The notes under the pieces were generated by a model. That model saw only the letters and a program-made list of their open reading frames with translations. It did no database searches and had not been told where the DNA came from. Positions 8,008-15,660 of a DNA stretch of 31,742 nt are shown here, piece after piece. The DNA is from Bacillota bacterium. GTDB lineage: Bacteria > Bacillota > Clostridia > Christensenellales > CAG-138. The first letter of the stretch is position 1; the number at the start of each line of letters is the position of its first letter. The position numbers and the translations under genes were made by a program. The stretch covers positions 1 through 31,742 of the forward strand of contig JAEZGQ010000065.1 in assembly GCA_023416895.1 (NCBI GenBank), read 5' to 3'.

Positions 8008-8616
8008 ATGAATACCATGGGGGTGACAGCGATATCCACCATAAATAGTATTTATTATCAAAAGCTTAGTGAAGTGCAGGCAAAGCTTGATGAATGCGCA
8101 GCGCGCGCCGGCTTGAATGCACCGCTGTTTTCAAGCTTTCTCGCGCAGGCACAAAGCGCAACATCCGCGGATACTCCGGTTGCGACAGCCTCTGTGGCGA
8201 ATTCCACCTCATACGATTCCATCATCGAGGCTGCATCAAAAACATACGGACTCGATGCGGATTTGATTCGCGCCGTGATTCAGGCGGAATCGAGCTACAA
8301 CCAAAACGCCGTTTCGAGCGCGGGAGCCGAGGGACTTATGCAACTCATGCCCCGTACGGCGGCGTCGTTGGGCGTTACGGATTCGTTCGATGCGCAGCAG
8401 AACATTTTTGCGGGCACGCAATATCTAAAGCAGCAGCTTGAGCGTTTCGGCGACATACGCCTTGCGCTTGCGGCTTACAATACAGGACCCTCGCGGGTCG
8501 CTTCCTACGGCATCTCGGATGTGGATGATGCCGCGCAGTATACAAAAATCAGCGCCTCCGTACGAGGCTATGTAACAAAGGTACTTTCCTACTACGACGC
8601 GTACGCCTCCGCCTGA
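8008..8616 (+). CDS. Lytic transglycosylase (SLT domain), probably flagellar
   Basis: Enzymes of this type cleave peptidoglycan glycan strands; at the head of a rod operon it probably opens the wall for the flagellar rod. The 202-residue product has a non-catalytic N-terminus (1-65) and a C-terminal SLT domain. Catalytic Glu94 is in QAESSYN, followed by GLMQLMP (109-115) and AAYNTGP (155-161). No signal peptide or membrane segment is visible, suggesting export by the flagellar secretion system, as known for FlgJ-like enzymes. ATG 8008 and ATG 8017 both lack a Shine-Dalgarno. flgB follows 22 bases later. Confidence 0.9.
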   Translation: MNTMGVTAISTINSIYYQKLSEVQAKLDECAARAGLNAPLFSSFLAQAQSATSADTPVATASVANSTSYDSIIEAASKTYGLDADLIRAVIQAESSYNQNAVSSAGAEGLMQLMPRTAASLGVTDSFDAQQNIFAGTQYLKQQLERFGDIRLALAAYNTGPSRVASYGISDVDDAAQYTKISASVRGYVTKVLSYYDAYASA

Positions 8617-8638
8617 GGCGAAGGGGGAAAGCAAAACC

Positions 8639-9043
8639 ATGATCAAGGATATTTTTGATTCCACAAAATACCTCGAAAAAGGGCTTGATGCGGCATGGCT
8701 TCGCAACCAGGTGATCTCCAACAACATCGCCAATGCCGATACGCCCAATTTCAAAAGCTCGAGTGTCGAGTTTGAGGATGTTTTTTCCGACGCGCTTGCG
8801 CAAGACGGTATTGCCAACAAGCAAACGCGCGATGGGCACATCAGTTTTTCGGCCTCGGTTGACAGCGTTATGCCCGTCGTTGTGAAAAACGACGATACCA
8901 CCATGAAAATGGACGGCAACAACGTGGACATCGACTATGAAAACGTGGAGCTTGCCAAAAACACGATCTACTACAACACGCTCGTGGAGAAGCTCAACAG
9001 CGAGTTTTCCATGCTCCGGCTTGCGATTACGGAAGGCAGGTAA
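8639..9043 (+). CDS. flgB: Flagellar proximal rod protein FlgB
   Basis: FlgB is one of the proximal rod subunits joining the MS ring to the distal rod, exported by the flagellar secretion system. The 134-residue product has the rod-family N-terminal signature VISNNIANADTPNFK (about 24-38). Its C-terminal helix (VDIDYENVELAKNTIYYN..LRLAITEGR) is typical of FlgB. The spacing to flgC is 5 bases, indicating one transcript and probable coupling. Confidence 0.96.
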   Translation: MIKDIFDSTKYLEKGLDAAWLRNQVISNNIANADTPNFKSSSVEFEDVFSDALAQDGIANKQTRDGHISFSASVDSVMPVVVKNDDTTMKMDGNNVDIDYENVELAKNTIYYNTLVEKLNSEFSMLRLAITEGR

Positions 9044-9048
9044 CGAAT

Positions 9049-9480
9049 ATGGGTTTTTTGAATGCGTTTAACATCAGCGGCTCGGCGCTCACCGCGCAGC
9101 GCATGCGCATGGATGTGATCAGCCAAAACCTCGCAAACGCAAACACCACACGCACCGAAAACGGCGATCCCTACCGGAGGCAGATGGCGGTGCTTTCCGA
9201 AAACAAGGCGAGCTTTTCAAGCTACCTCAATTCGGCCATGGGCGTTACGGGCGGCGGGGTGGTGGTTTCGAGCATCGAAACCGACCAATCCGACTTTAAG
9301 ATTGAGTACGATCCCGACAACCCGGATGCCGATGAAAACGGCTATGTGCGCTACCCCAATGTGGATGAAGTGACAGAGCTTGTGGATATGATGGCGGCTA
9401 CGCGCGCCTACGAGGCGAACGTGACCGCGCTCAATTCCATGAAGGGCATGATGCTCAAGGCGCTCGAAATTGGCAAATAG
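9049..9480 (+). CDS. flgC: Flagellar proximal rod protein FlgC
   Basis: FlgC is a proximal rod subunit. The 143-residue product has the N-terminal rod signature MDVISQNLANANTTRT (about 21-36). Its C-terminal heptad helix VDMMAATRAYEANVTALNSMKGMM is characteristic of FlgC. It is normal in length and lies between flgB and fliE in the usual order. Confidence 0.97.
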   Translation: MGFLNAFNISGSALTAQRMRMDVISQNLANANTTRTENGDPYRRQMAVLSENKASFSSYLNSAMGVTGGGVVVSSIETDQSDFKIEYDPDNPDADENGYVRYPNVDEVTELVDMMAATRAYEANVTALNSMKGMMLKALEIGK

Positions 9481-9505
9481 CAAGAGTTTTTAAGGAGGCG
9501 CTTTT

Positions 9506-9808
9506 ATGGCGATCAATTCCGTAGGCGGCGTAAACTCGCTGCTCAATGCCCTTAATGCCACGTCCTCCGCAACGACGGAGAACACCGGCACAAGTTTTTC
9601 GGAGCTTTTGAAGAGCACGCTTGATCATGTGGATGAAACCGTCGAAGCAAACCAAACCGGTACGCTTGAGCTTTTGAGCGGCCAAAGCACGGACATTCAC
9701 ACCTCGCTCATCGAGGCGCAAAAGGCGGAGCTTACGCTCAACCTCGCCGTGCAGGTGCGCAACAAGGTTCTGGATGCGTACAAAGAAATCATGAACATGC
9801 AAATGTGA
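9506..9808 (+). CDS. fliE: Flagellar hook-basal body protein FliE
   Basis: FliE is the adapter between the MS ring (FliF) and the rod and gate opening. The 100-residue product has the helical C-terminal half typical of the family (SLIEAQKAELTLNLAVQVRN, about 70-89) and ends KEIMNMQM, the family signature. AGGAGG precedes the start. Normally fliF follows directly; here fliO comes next, 106 bases downstream, so a whole block is missing from this position. Confidence 0.96.
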   Translation: MAINSVGGVNSLLNALNATSSATTENTGTSFSELLKSTLDHVDETVEANQTGTLELLSGQSTDIHTSLIEAQKAELTLNLAVQVRNKVLDAYKEIMNMQM

Positions 9809-9832
9809 GCTTAAATAAAACGGTCAAACGAC

Positions 9833-9891
9833 AATGCTTTGGCTGGCGTACCTTTGCGCGACCGGCGCCGCAGGATAGCCGCCGGGGCATT
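9833..9891 (+). promoter_or_regulatory. Structured fliE-fliO intergenic element
   Basis: AATGC (9833-9837) pairs with GCATT (9887-9891). CTGGCG (9843-9848) pairs with CGCCGG (9880-9885). Inside, GCGC (9856-9859) pairs with GCGC (9865-9868). The sequence then runs TTTCTATTAT before the fliO ribosome binding site at 9902-9907. It may be a weak terminator or processing site between rod and export genes; the function is unknown. Confidence 0.35.
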
Positions 9892-9914
9892 TTCTATTAT
9901 CGGAGGGCATCGGT

Positions 9915-10511
9915 TTGAACTTTTACGCATCGCCCGGCACGCCTGTGAAAACGGCACTTGTGCTTCAGGATAATTTAGGCGGCACCTTGGGGCTCATCGT
10001 TGTGCTTCTGGCGGTGCTGCTTCTGACCTACTACGCAACGCGCTTCATCGCGGCAAAAAGCGGCGGCCTTACAAAAACCGCCAGCATGCGCGTTAAGGAG
10101 CGGGTGATGCTCGCCAAGGACAAAAGCGTGGTGCTTTTGGAAACCCAAAACAAGTATTACCTGCTGGGCGTAACGGCGCAAAACGTGCAGCTCATTGCGG
10201 TGCTTGACCGTGACGAGCTCGGCGAACTTGCCGAGGAGGAAACGCCGCAGCGGGACGCAAAGGGGATGTTTGAGGCAATGGGTTTGTTTGGAGGCGGAAA
10301 AAAAGGCGGTTTTTCCTTTTTTGCGCCGCGCGCGAAGCAGGCGAAAAAGGGCGCGCAGGAAGATGAACTCGACGCGCTTCTTGCGCAGATTCAGCAGCGC
10401 AGGAGCGCGCGCTACGGTGCGGAGGGCCGCAAGCCCGAGTTTCGGGAGATTCTCAATGACTCCATCGAGGAAAACAACTCCTTTATAGACGATACAAAGG
10501 GCGACGCATGA
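9915..10511 (+). CDS. fliO: Flagellar biosynthetic protein FliO
   Basis: FliO assists assembly of the FliP ring of the export gate. The 198-residue product has a short extracytoplasmic N-terminus, one membrane segment at about 22-41 and a cytoplasmic FliO-type domain (MRVKERVMLAKDKSVVLLET, about 57-76). A long charged tail follows, ending in an acidic stretch. The start is TTG, supported by GGAGGG seven bases upstream. It overlaps fliP by four bases (ATGA). The tail is longer than the family core. Confidence 0.88.
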   Translation: MNFYASPGTPVKTALVLQDNLGGTLGLIVVLLAVLLLTYYATRFIAAKSGGLTKTASMRVKERVMLAKDKSVVLLETQNKYYLLGVTAQNVQLIAVLDRDELGELAEEETPQRDAKGMFEAMGLFGGGKKGGFSFFAPRAKQAKKGAQEDELDALLAQIQQRRSARYGAEGRKPEFREILNDSIEENNSFIDDTKGDA

Positions 10512-11338
10512 TGAATGAACTTCGCGCAAAGCTCATCGTGGAAAAAAGCAAACGAACGGTTAAGCGCACGTTGGTGGTGCTTCTTGCGATTTTGACGGTG
10601 CTGATGCTCGCGGGTTGCTCGGCGCTTGCCGACAATGGCTCAGCAAGCGGCGATTCCGAGACCGCAGCCGCGCAGGAAGAAGACGGCCTTTTCGGGGGCA
10701 TTTTGGGCGACCGCAGCGAGAGCGTGGAAATTCTTCTTATGCTCACGGTGCTCACGCTATTGCCATCCATCCTCATCATGCTCACAAGCTTCACACGCAT
10801 CATCATTGTGCTGTCGCTTGTAAGAAACGGCCTTGGCCTCCAGCAGATGCCACCCAACCAAGTGCTCATTGGGCTTGCGCTGTTTGTTACCCTTTTTATT
10901 ATGACGCCCACCATCAACACCATCAAGGAAACGGCTTACGAGCCGTATGTAAACGGCTACATCACGCAGGAGCAGGCGGCTGAAACGGCGATGAAGCCCT
11001 TAAGAAAGTTCATGCTTGCCCAAACCTACGAAAGCGATTTGAAGTTCTTTATGAGCGCGGCGGGGCAAGGCGAGTCGGTCGACAACCTCGACGAGATCAA
11101 AAACAGCACGCTCATACCTGCGTTTATCACAAGCGAAATCAAGCACGGTTTTGAAATCGGCTTTTTCCTGTACATTCCGTTCATCGTCATCGATATGGTG
11201 GTGGCGAGTACGCTCATGGCTATGGGTATGATGATGCTTCCGCCAACCGTTATATCGCTGCCGTTCAAGCTCTTACTCTTTGTGATGGTGGATGGGTGGA
11301 CGCTTACGGTAAAAACGCTCATCACGAGCTTCAACTGA
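10508..11338 (+). CDS. fliP: Flagellar export gate protein FliP, with a lipobox-like signal
   Basis: FliP forms the core pore of the flagellar type III export gate. The 276-residue product has a basic N-terminus, a hydrophobic segment (22-36) and then the family core. That core includes TSFTRIIIVLSLVRNGLG (93-110), QMPPNQVLIGLALFVTLFIMTP (113-134) and the C-terminal membrane pair. FliP normally has a cleaved signal peptide; here the cleavage region reads LMLAGCSA with Cys37, which fits a lipoprotein signal. Two adjacent ATGs (10508, 10511) are possible starts. Confidence 0.95.
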   Translation: MMNELRAKLIVEKSKRTVKRTLVVLLAILTVLMLAGCSALADNGSASGDSETAAAQEEDGLFGGILGDRSESVEILLMLTVLTLLPSILIMLTSFTRIIIVLSLVRNGLGLQQMPPNQVLIGLALFVTLFIMTPTINTIKETAYEPYVNGYITQEQAAETAMKPLRKFMLAQTYESDLKFFMSAAGQGESVDNLDEIKNSTLIPAFITSEIKHGFEIGFFLYIPFIVIDMVVASTLMAMGMMMLPPTVISLPFKLLLFVMVDGWTLTVKTLITSFN

Positions 11339-11360
11339 CGGGGAAAGAAAGGTTGCACGC

Positions 11361-11627
11361 ATGAGCCAATCCGAAATCGTCAAGGTTCTGCAGGATGCTA
11401 TCACCACGGTGATGGTGGTATCAGCCCCCATGCTCATCGTCGGCATGGTGGTGGGTATCATCATTTCCATTTTTCAGGCGACCACGCAGATCAACGAGCA
11501 GACGCTTTCGTTCGTGCCAAAGATCATTGCCATTTTTGTGGCGATCGTCGTTTTCGGCGGGTTCATCCTCACCAACCTTTCGGACTTTACCTATCGAATT
11601 TTCGACTATGTACAGTCGATCCATTAA
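11361..11627 (+). CDS. fliQ: Flagellar export gate protein FliQ
   Basis: FliQ is a small gate subunit packed around the FliP-FliR core. The 88-residue product has two membrane helices (about 15-38 and 52-72) and the family patterns VGMVVGIIISIFQATTQINEQTLSFVPKI (around residues 28-56) and FGGFIL. It lies between fliP and fliR in the standard order, with GAAAGG upstream of the start. Confidence 0.96.
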   Translation: MSQSEIVKVLQDAITTVMVVSAPMLIVGMVVGIIISIFQATTQINEQTLSFVPKIIAIFVAIVVFGGFILTNLSDFTYRIFDYVQSIH

Positions 11628-11630
11628 AGC

Positions 11631-12422
11631 ATGGAAGCGCTTGTTTACGCCATAGCCAACCATGCGGACTACTTTATGCTTGCGCTTTTGCGCGTAAGTG
11701 CGCTGGTGATCTCCTCGCCCATTTTCGGGCGAAAAAATTTGCCGAACCTTGTAAAAATATCGCTCTGCATTGCGCTTACGGCGCTTTTGTACTCCACCTG
11801 GGAAACCATTCCGGTACTTAGCTACCGCGGCATTTTGGAGTACATGGTGCTTTGTGTGAAAGAGCTTTTGTTTGGATTGGTGCTCGGGTATGTGACGACG
11901 CTCTTTTTCTCGCTCACGCAGACAGCCGGTCAGGCCATCGATATGCAGATGGGCTTTGGCATGGTAAACGTGCTCGACGCACAGAGCAATTTGAGCGTCC
12001 CCATGATGGGCAACTTTCTTTACATCGTGCTGCTTGCGGCATTTTTCGCAGTCAACGCGCACCAGCAGCTCATTTACATCCTGCTCTCCACGTTCCGAAA
12101 CATCCCCGTGGGGCAGGTAGAGCTCAACCCCATGCTCGGTTACAGTGCGCTTGAGGTATTTGCCTTGTCATTTGGGCTTGTGATCAACATCGCCATGCCC
12201 GTTGTGGCAGCGGGACTGATCGCGGAGGTTTTTATGGGCTTTGTGGTGCGCACCACCCCGCAGCTGAACATCTTCGTGGTGGGCATACCGCTCAAAATCA
12301 TTTTAGGGTTTTTGGTGCTTTTGATCATCCTCCCCGTGTATGTCAACTTTACGCAGGAGATCTTCAAACGGATGTTTGATGCCGTGGATTATATGATCCG
12401 CGGCCTTGCGGGGGCGGCGTAA
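11631..12422 (+). CDS. fliR: Flagellar export gate protein FliR
   Basis: FliR completes the helical FliP-FliQ-FliR export gate. The 263-residue product has about six hydrophobic segments and the family stretch GQAIDMQMGFGMVNVLDAQS (about 102-121). It starts three bases after the fliQ stop, and its TAA shares one base with the flhB ATG, so translation of the three is probably coupled. Confidence 0.95.
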   Translation: MEALVYAIANHADYFMLALLRVSALVISSPIFGRKNLPNLVKISLCIALTALLYSTWETIPVLSYRGILEYMVLCVKELLFGLVLGYVTTLFFSLTQTAGQAIDMQMGFGMVNVLDAQSNLSVPMMGNFLYIVLLAAFFAVNAHQQLIYILLSTFRNIPVGQVELNPMLGYSALEVFALSFGLVINIAMPVVAAGLIAEVFMGFVVRTTPQLNIFVVGIPLKIILGFLVLLIILPVYVNFTQEIFKRMFDAVDYMIRGLAGAA

Positions 12423-13516
12423 TGGCACAGCAGAGCGGGGAAAGAACAGAAAGAGCAACACCAAAAAAGCGAAGAGAGGCAAGGGAACGCGGGCAAGTCA
12501 TCAAAAGCCACGACCTTGTAACGGCACTTTCGCTGCTGATTGTTTTCTTAGCGCTTTCGGTGTTCGGTTCCGTGATGGTGGACGGGCTTATGAAGCTTTT
12601 GAAGGGCTTTTTGGGCGCGGGCACCTCGCTTCCGAAATCCTTCGATACGGCTACGATGCGTTCGCTTCTGAGCGGCACCATACTTCGGATGGCGTATGTG
12701 ATCATGATTCCGCTCGCGGCGGCATTCGTGGGTGCGCTGGTGTTCAACTACCTTCAGGTGGGCTTCCTGTTTTCGACCAAGGCGTCCGCGCCGAAGTTTT
12801 CCCGCATCAACATCGTAGAGGGTTTTAAGCGCATCTTTTCGCGAAAAACCTTGGTGGAGCTTTTAAAATCCGTCATCCGTCTGGCCATTCTTGCCAAGGT
12901 GGGGTACGACCAGTACATGCTGCAAGTCGAAATGACGCCGCAGCTAATGAATGGAGAGGTCGCCTTCACTGCGGCGCAGATGGCGGAAATGCTTCTTTCC
13001 ATGGCGTTTAAGCTCGCCATTGCGCTTGCGATCTTCGCGCCGTTTGACTATTTGTACCAGTGGTGGAGCTACGAGCGCGAACTGAGGATGACAAAGCAGG
13101 AACTCAGGGAGGAATACAAGCTCACCGAGGGCAACCCGCAGACCAAGAGCCGCATCCGCCAAAAACAGAGGCAGATGAGCGGCGCGCGTATGATGAAGGC
13201 GGTTGCCGAGGCGGATGTGGTGATTACCAACCCCACGCATTACGCCATTGCGCTAAGCTACAAGGAGGGCGTTACCAAGGCGCCCATCGTCGTCGCCAAG
13301 GGGGCAGACTATCTCGCCAGAAAAATTAAGGAAAAGGCGAGGGAACTTCGCATCGAGGTGGTGGAAAACAAGGAGCTTGCGCGCGGGCTGTACTTTTTCT
13401 GCGAGGTCGGGCAGGAAGTGCCCGAGGATATGTACCAGGCGGTCGCTGAGGTGCTGGCCTACGTCTACCGCCTCAAAAACAACATCCGGCACGGGCGTCC
13501 GGGCCGCGGCAGATAA
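12422..13516 (+). CDS. flhB: Flagellar export gate substrate-specificity switch FlhB
   Basis: FlhB switches the export apparatus from rod/hook to filament substrates after autocleavage. The 364-residue product has the N-terminal ERTERATPKKRREARERGQV motif (about 7-26), four membrane segments and a cytoplasmic domain. The autocleavage site NPTH is at residues 270-273. The basic tail GRPGRGR is short. An 86-base gap with no recognisable element separates it from flhA. Confidence 0.97.
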   Translation: MAQQSGERTERATPKKRREARERGQVIKSHDLVTALSLLIVFLALSVFGSVMVDGLMKLLKGFLGAGTSLPKSFDTATMRSLLSGTILRMAYVIMIPLAAAFVGALVFNYLQVGFLFSTKASAPKFSRINIVEGFKRIFSRKTLVELLKSVIRLAILAKVGYDQYMLQVEMTPQLMNGEVAFTAAQMAEMLLSMAFKLAIALAIFAPFDYLYQWWSYERELRMTKQELREEYKLTEGNPQTKSRIRQKQRQMSGARMMKAVAEADVVITNPTHYAIALSYKEGVTKAPIVVAKGADYLARKIKEKARELRIEVVENKELARGLYFFCEVGQEVPEDMYQAVAEVLAYVYRLKNNIRHGRPGRGR

Positions 13517-13602
13517 ACGGGAAACGGTTTTTTGAAGTGAATCGAGCCACGAGAAACCAGGGGCGCAACTTTTAACAAAGCGAACGGGAAGGGGGAAGAA
13601 GC

Positions 13603-15657
13603 ATGAAACTGAAGTCAACGGATATCATCGTAGCACTTGCGGTGCTTTTGATTGTGCTTCTCATCATCATCCCGCTTTCTCCGGGCGTTTTGGACATGTT
13701 CCTCATCATCAACATTTCGCTGTCGCTCATCGTGCTTCTGACAGCGCTTTTCATAAAGGAAACGCTGGAGTTTTCCACGTTCCCCACGCTCCTTTTGCTG
13801 TTTACGCTGTTCCGTATCGCACTCAACATCAACGCCACGCGTCTTATCATCGGCAACGGCGGCCAAGCGGGCGGCATCATCAGCGCGTTCGGCGGCTTTG
13901 TGACCGGCTCCAACCAGGTGGTGGGCGTGGTGGTATTCGTCATCATCATCATCGTGCAGTTTATGATCATCACCAAGGGCTCCGAGCGCGTGGCGGAGGT
14001 TGCGGCAAGGTTCGCGCTCGACGCCATGCCCGGTAAGCAGATGGCCATTGACGCGGATTTGAACACTGGCGTGATCACCGAGGAGGAAGCGCGCAGACGC
14101 CGCAAGGACGTGCAGCGAGAGTCCGACTTCTATGGCTCTATGGACGGTGCGTCGAAATTTGTAAAAGGCGACGCCATCGTCGGTATTCTGATCGTGTTAA
14201 TCAACCTCATCGGCGGCGTGCTTGCGGGTATTTTGGGTCTCACGGGCGAAACGCTTACCTTTGAAGAGGCCATCAACGTATATTTGCAGGCCACCATCGG
14301 CAACGGCCTTGTCAACCAGATCCCCGCGCTTTTGGTTTCTACCGCTTCGGGCATCATCGTAACGCGCTCCTCCAACGCAGAAAGCTTCAGCTCTACACTC
14401 ACCTCACAGCTTTTCGGAAAGCCTTCGGTGCTGTTCGTAATCGGCGGCATGCTTGGCCTTTTGAGCGTCGTGCCCGGCATGCCCACGTTGTTGATGCTTC
14501 TTTTTGCCGTTGGCCTTCCGGCGGCGGGTTACTATACGCTCAGCAACCGCAAAAAAGCGGAGGAAGCGGCGCAGAGCAGTACGGCCGCGGTGGTTGCGGA
14601 AGAAAAACGCAAACCGGAAAGCGTCACCTCGCTTTTGCAGGTGGACCTAATCGAAATGGAATTCGGCTACGGCATATTGTCGCTCGTGGACGCATCACAG
14701 GGGGGCGACCTTCTCGACCGCGTGGTGATGATCCGCCGCCAATGCGCATTGGAACTAGGTATCATCGTGCCTGTGGTGCGCCTGAGGGATAACATTCAGC
14801 TTCCCACCAACGGCTATGCCATCAAAATCAAGGGCATCGAGGTGGCGGGCGGCGAGGTGATTCCCGATCACTTTATGGCGCTGCGCCCGGCGGACGCTGA
14901 GGATGGCGACGAGATCGACGGCATCGAAACGGTGGACCCCGCGTTCGGGCTTCCCGCGCTTTGGGTATCGGAGAGCGAACGCGAAAAGGCGGAGCTTTAC
15001 GGCTATACCACCATCGACGCGCCTTCGGTGATCGCCACACATCTGATGGAGGTCATCAAAAAGCATGCGGACGAGCTTATGGGGCGCCAACAGGTGCAGG
15101 TGCTCATCGACAACCTCAGAACGCAGCAGCCCGCGCTTGTGGAAGAGGTCGTACCCAAGCTTTTCAGCATCGGCGAGGTGCAAAAAGTGCTCGCGAACCT
15201 ACTGCATGAGGGTGTATCCATCCGCGACATCAGTTCTATTCTTGAAATTTTGGGCGATTACGGCACCATCACGCGCGATCTTGAAATTCTCACCGAGTAT
15301 GTGCGGCAGGGGCTTAAGCGCGCCATCAGCCGCAAGTTTGTGCCAAACAACAAAGCGCGCGTCATTACGCTTGACGCGGCGCTTGAACAGCTCATTGCCG
15401 ACAACATCCGTCAGACCGACCGCGGTGCCTATGTCGCGCTCGAACCCATACAAATACAAAAAATTCTTTTCAACACCAAAAAGGTGGTGGAGCGCGCAGT
15501 CGGCAACGGCTCATCGCCCATTGTGCTTACCGCGCCCGCGGTAAGGCGGTTTTTCCGCCAGATCGTGGACCAAATGGATACCGATCTTGTGGTGCTTTCC
15601 TACAGTGAGCTAGAACGGGACGTGGAAATTTTCTCAGACGGGGTGGTGAGCATTTAA
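13603..15657 (+). CDS. flhA: Flagellar export gate protein FlhA
   Basis: FlhA forms the nonameric export platform that docks chaperone-substrate complexes and couples export to proton flow. The 684-residue product has eight predicted membrane helices within about the first 320 residues. The conserved cytoplasmic loop (GSERVAEVAARFALDAMPGK, about 126-145) contains the FHIPEP family signature region. The cytoplasmic domain runs from about 345 to the end. Length is normal for the family. GGAAGGGGGAAG precedes ATG 13603, and flhF starts 3 bases after the stop. Confidence 0.97.
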   Translation: MKLKSTDIIVALAVLLIVLLIIIPLSPGVLDMFLIINISLSLIVLLTALFIKETLEFSTFPTLLLLFTLFRIALNINATRLIIGNGGQAGGIISAFGGFVTGSNQVVGVVVFVIIIIVQFMIITKGSERVAEVAARFALDAMPGKQMAIDADLNTGVITEEEARRRRKDVQRESDFYGSMDGASKFVKGDAIVGILIVLINLIGGVLAGILGLTGETLTFEEAINVYLQATIGNGLVNQIPALLVSTASGIIVTRSSNAESFSSTLTSQLFGKPSVLFVIGGMLGLLSVVPGMPTLLMLLFAVGLPAAGYYTLSNRKKAEEAAQSSTAAVVAEEKRKPESVTSLLQVDLIEMEFGYGILSLVDASQGGDLLDRVVMIRRQCALELGIIVPVVRLRDNIQLPTNGYAIKIKGIEVAGGEVIPDHFMALRPADAEDGDEIDGIETVDPAFGLPALWVSESEREKAELYGYTTIDAPSVIATHLMEVIKKHADELMGRQQVQVLIDNLRTQQPALVEEVVPKLFSIGEVQKVLANLLHEGVSIRDISSILEILGDYGTITRDLEILTEYVRQGLKRAISRKFVPNNKARVITLDAALEQLIADNIRQTDRGAYVALEPIQIQKILFNTKKVVERAVGNGSSPIVLTAPAVRRFFRQIVDQMDTDLVVLSYSELERDVEIFSDGVVSI

Positions 15658-15660
15658 GGC

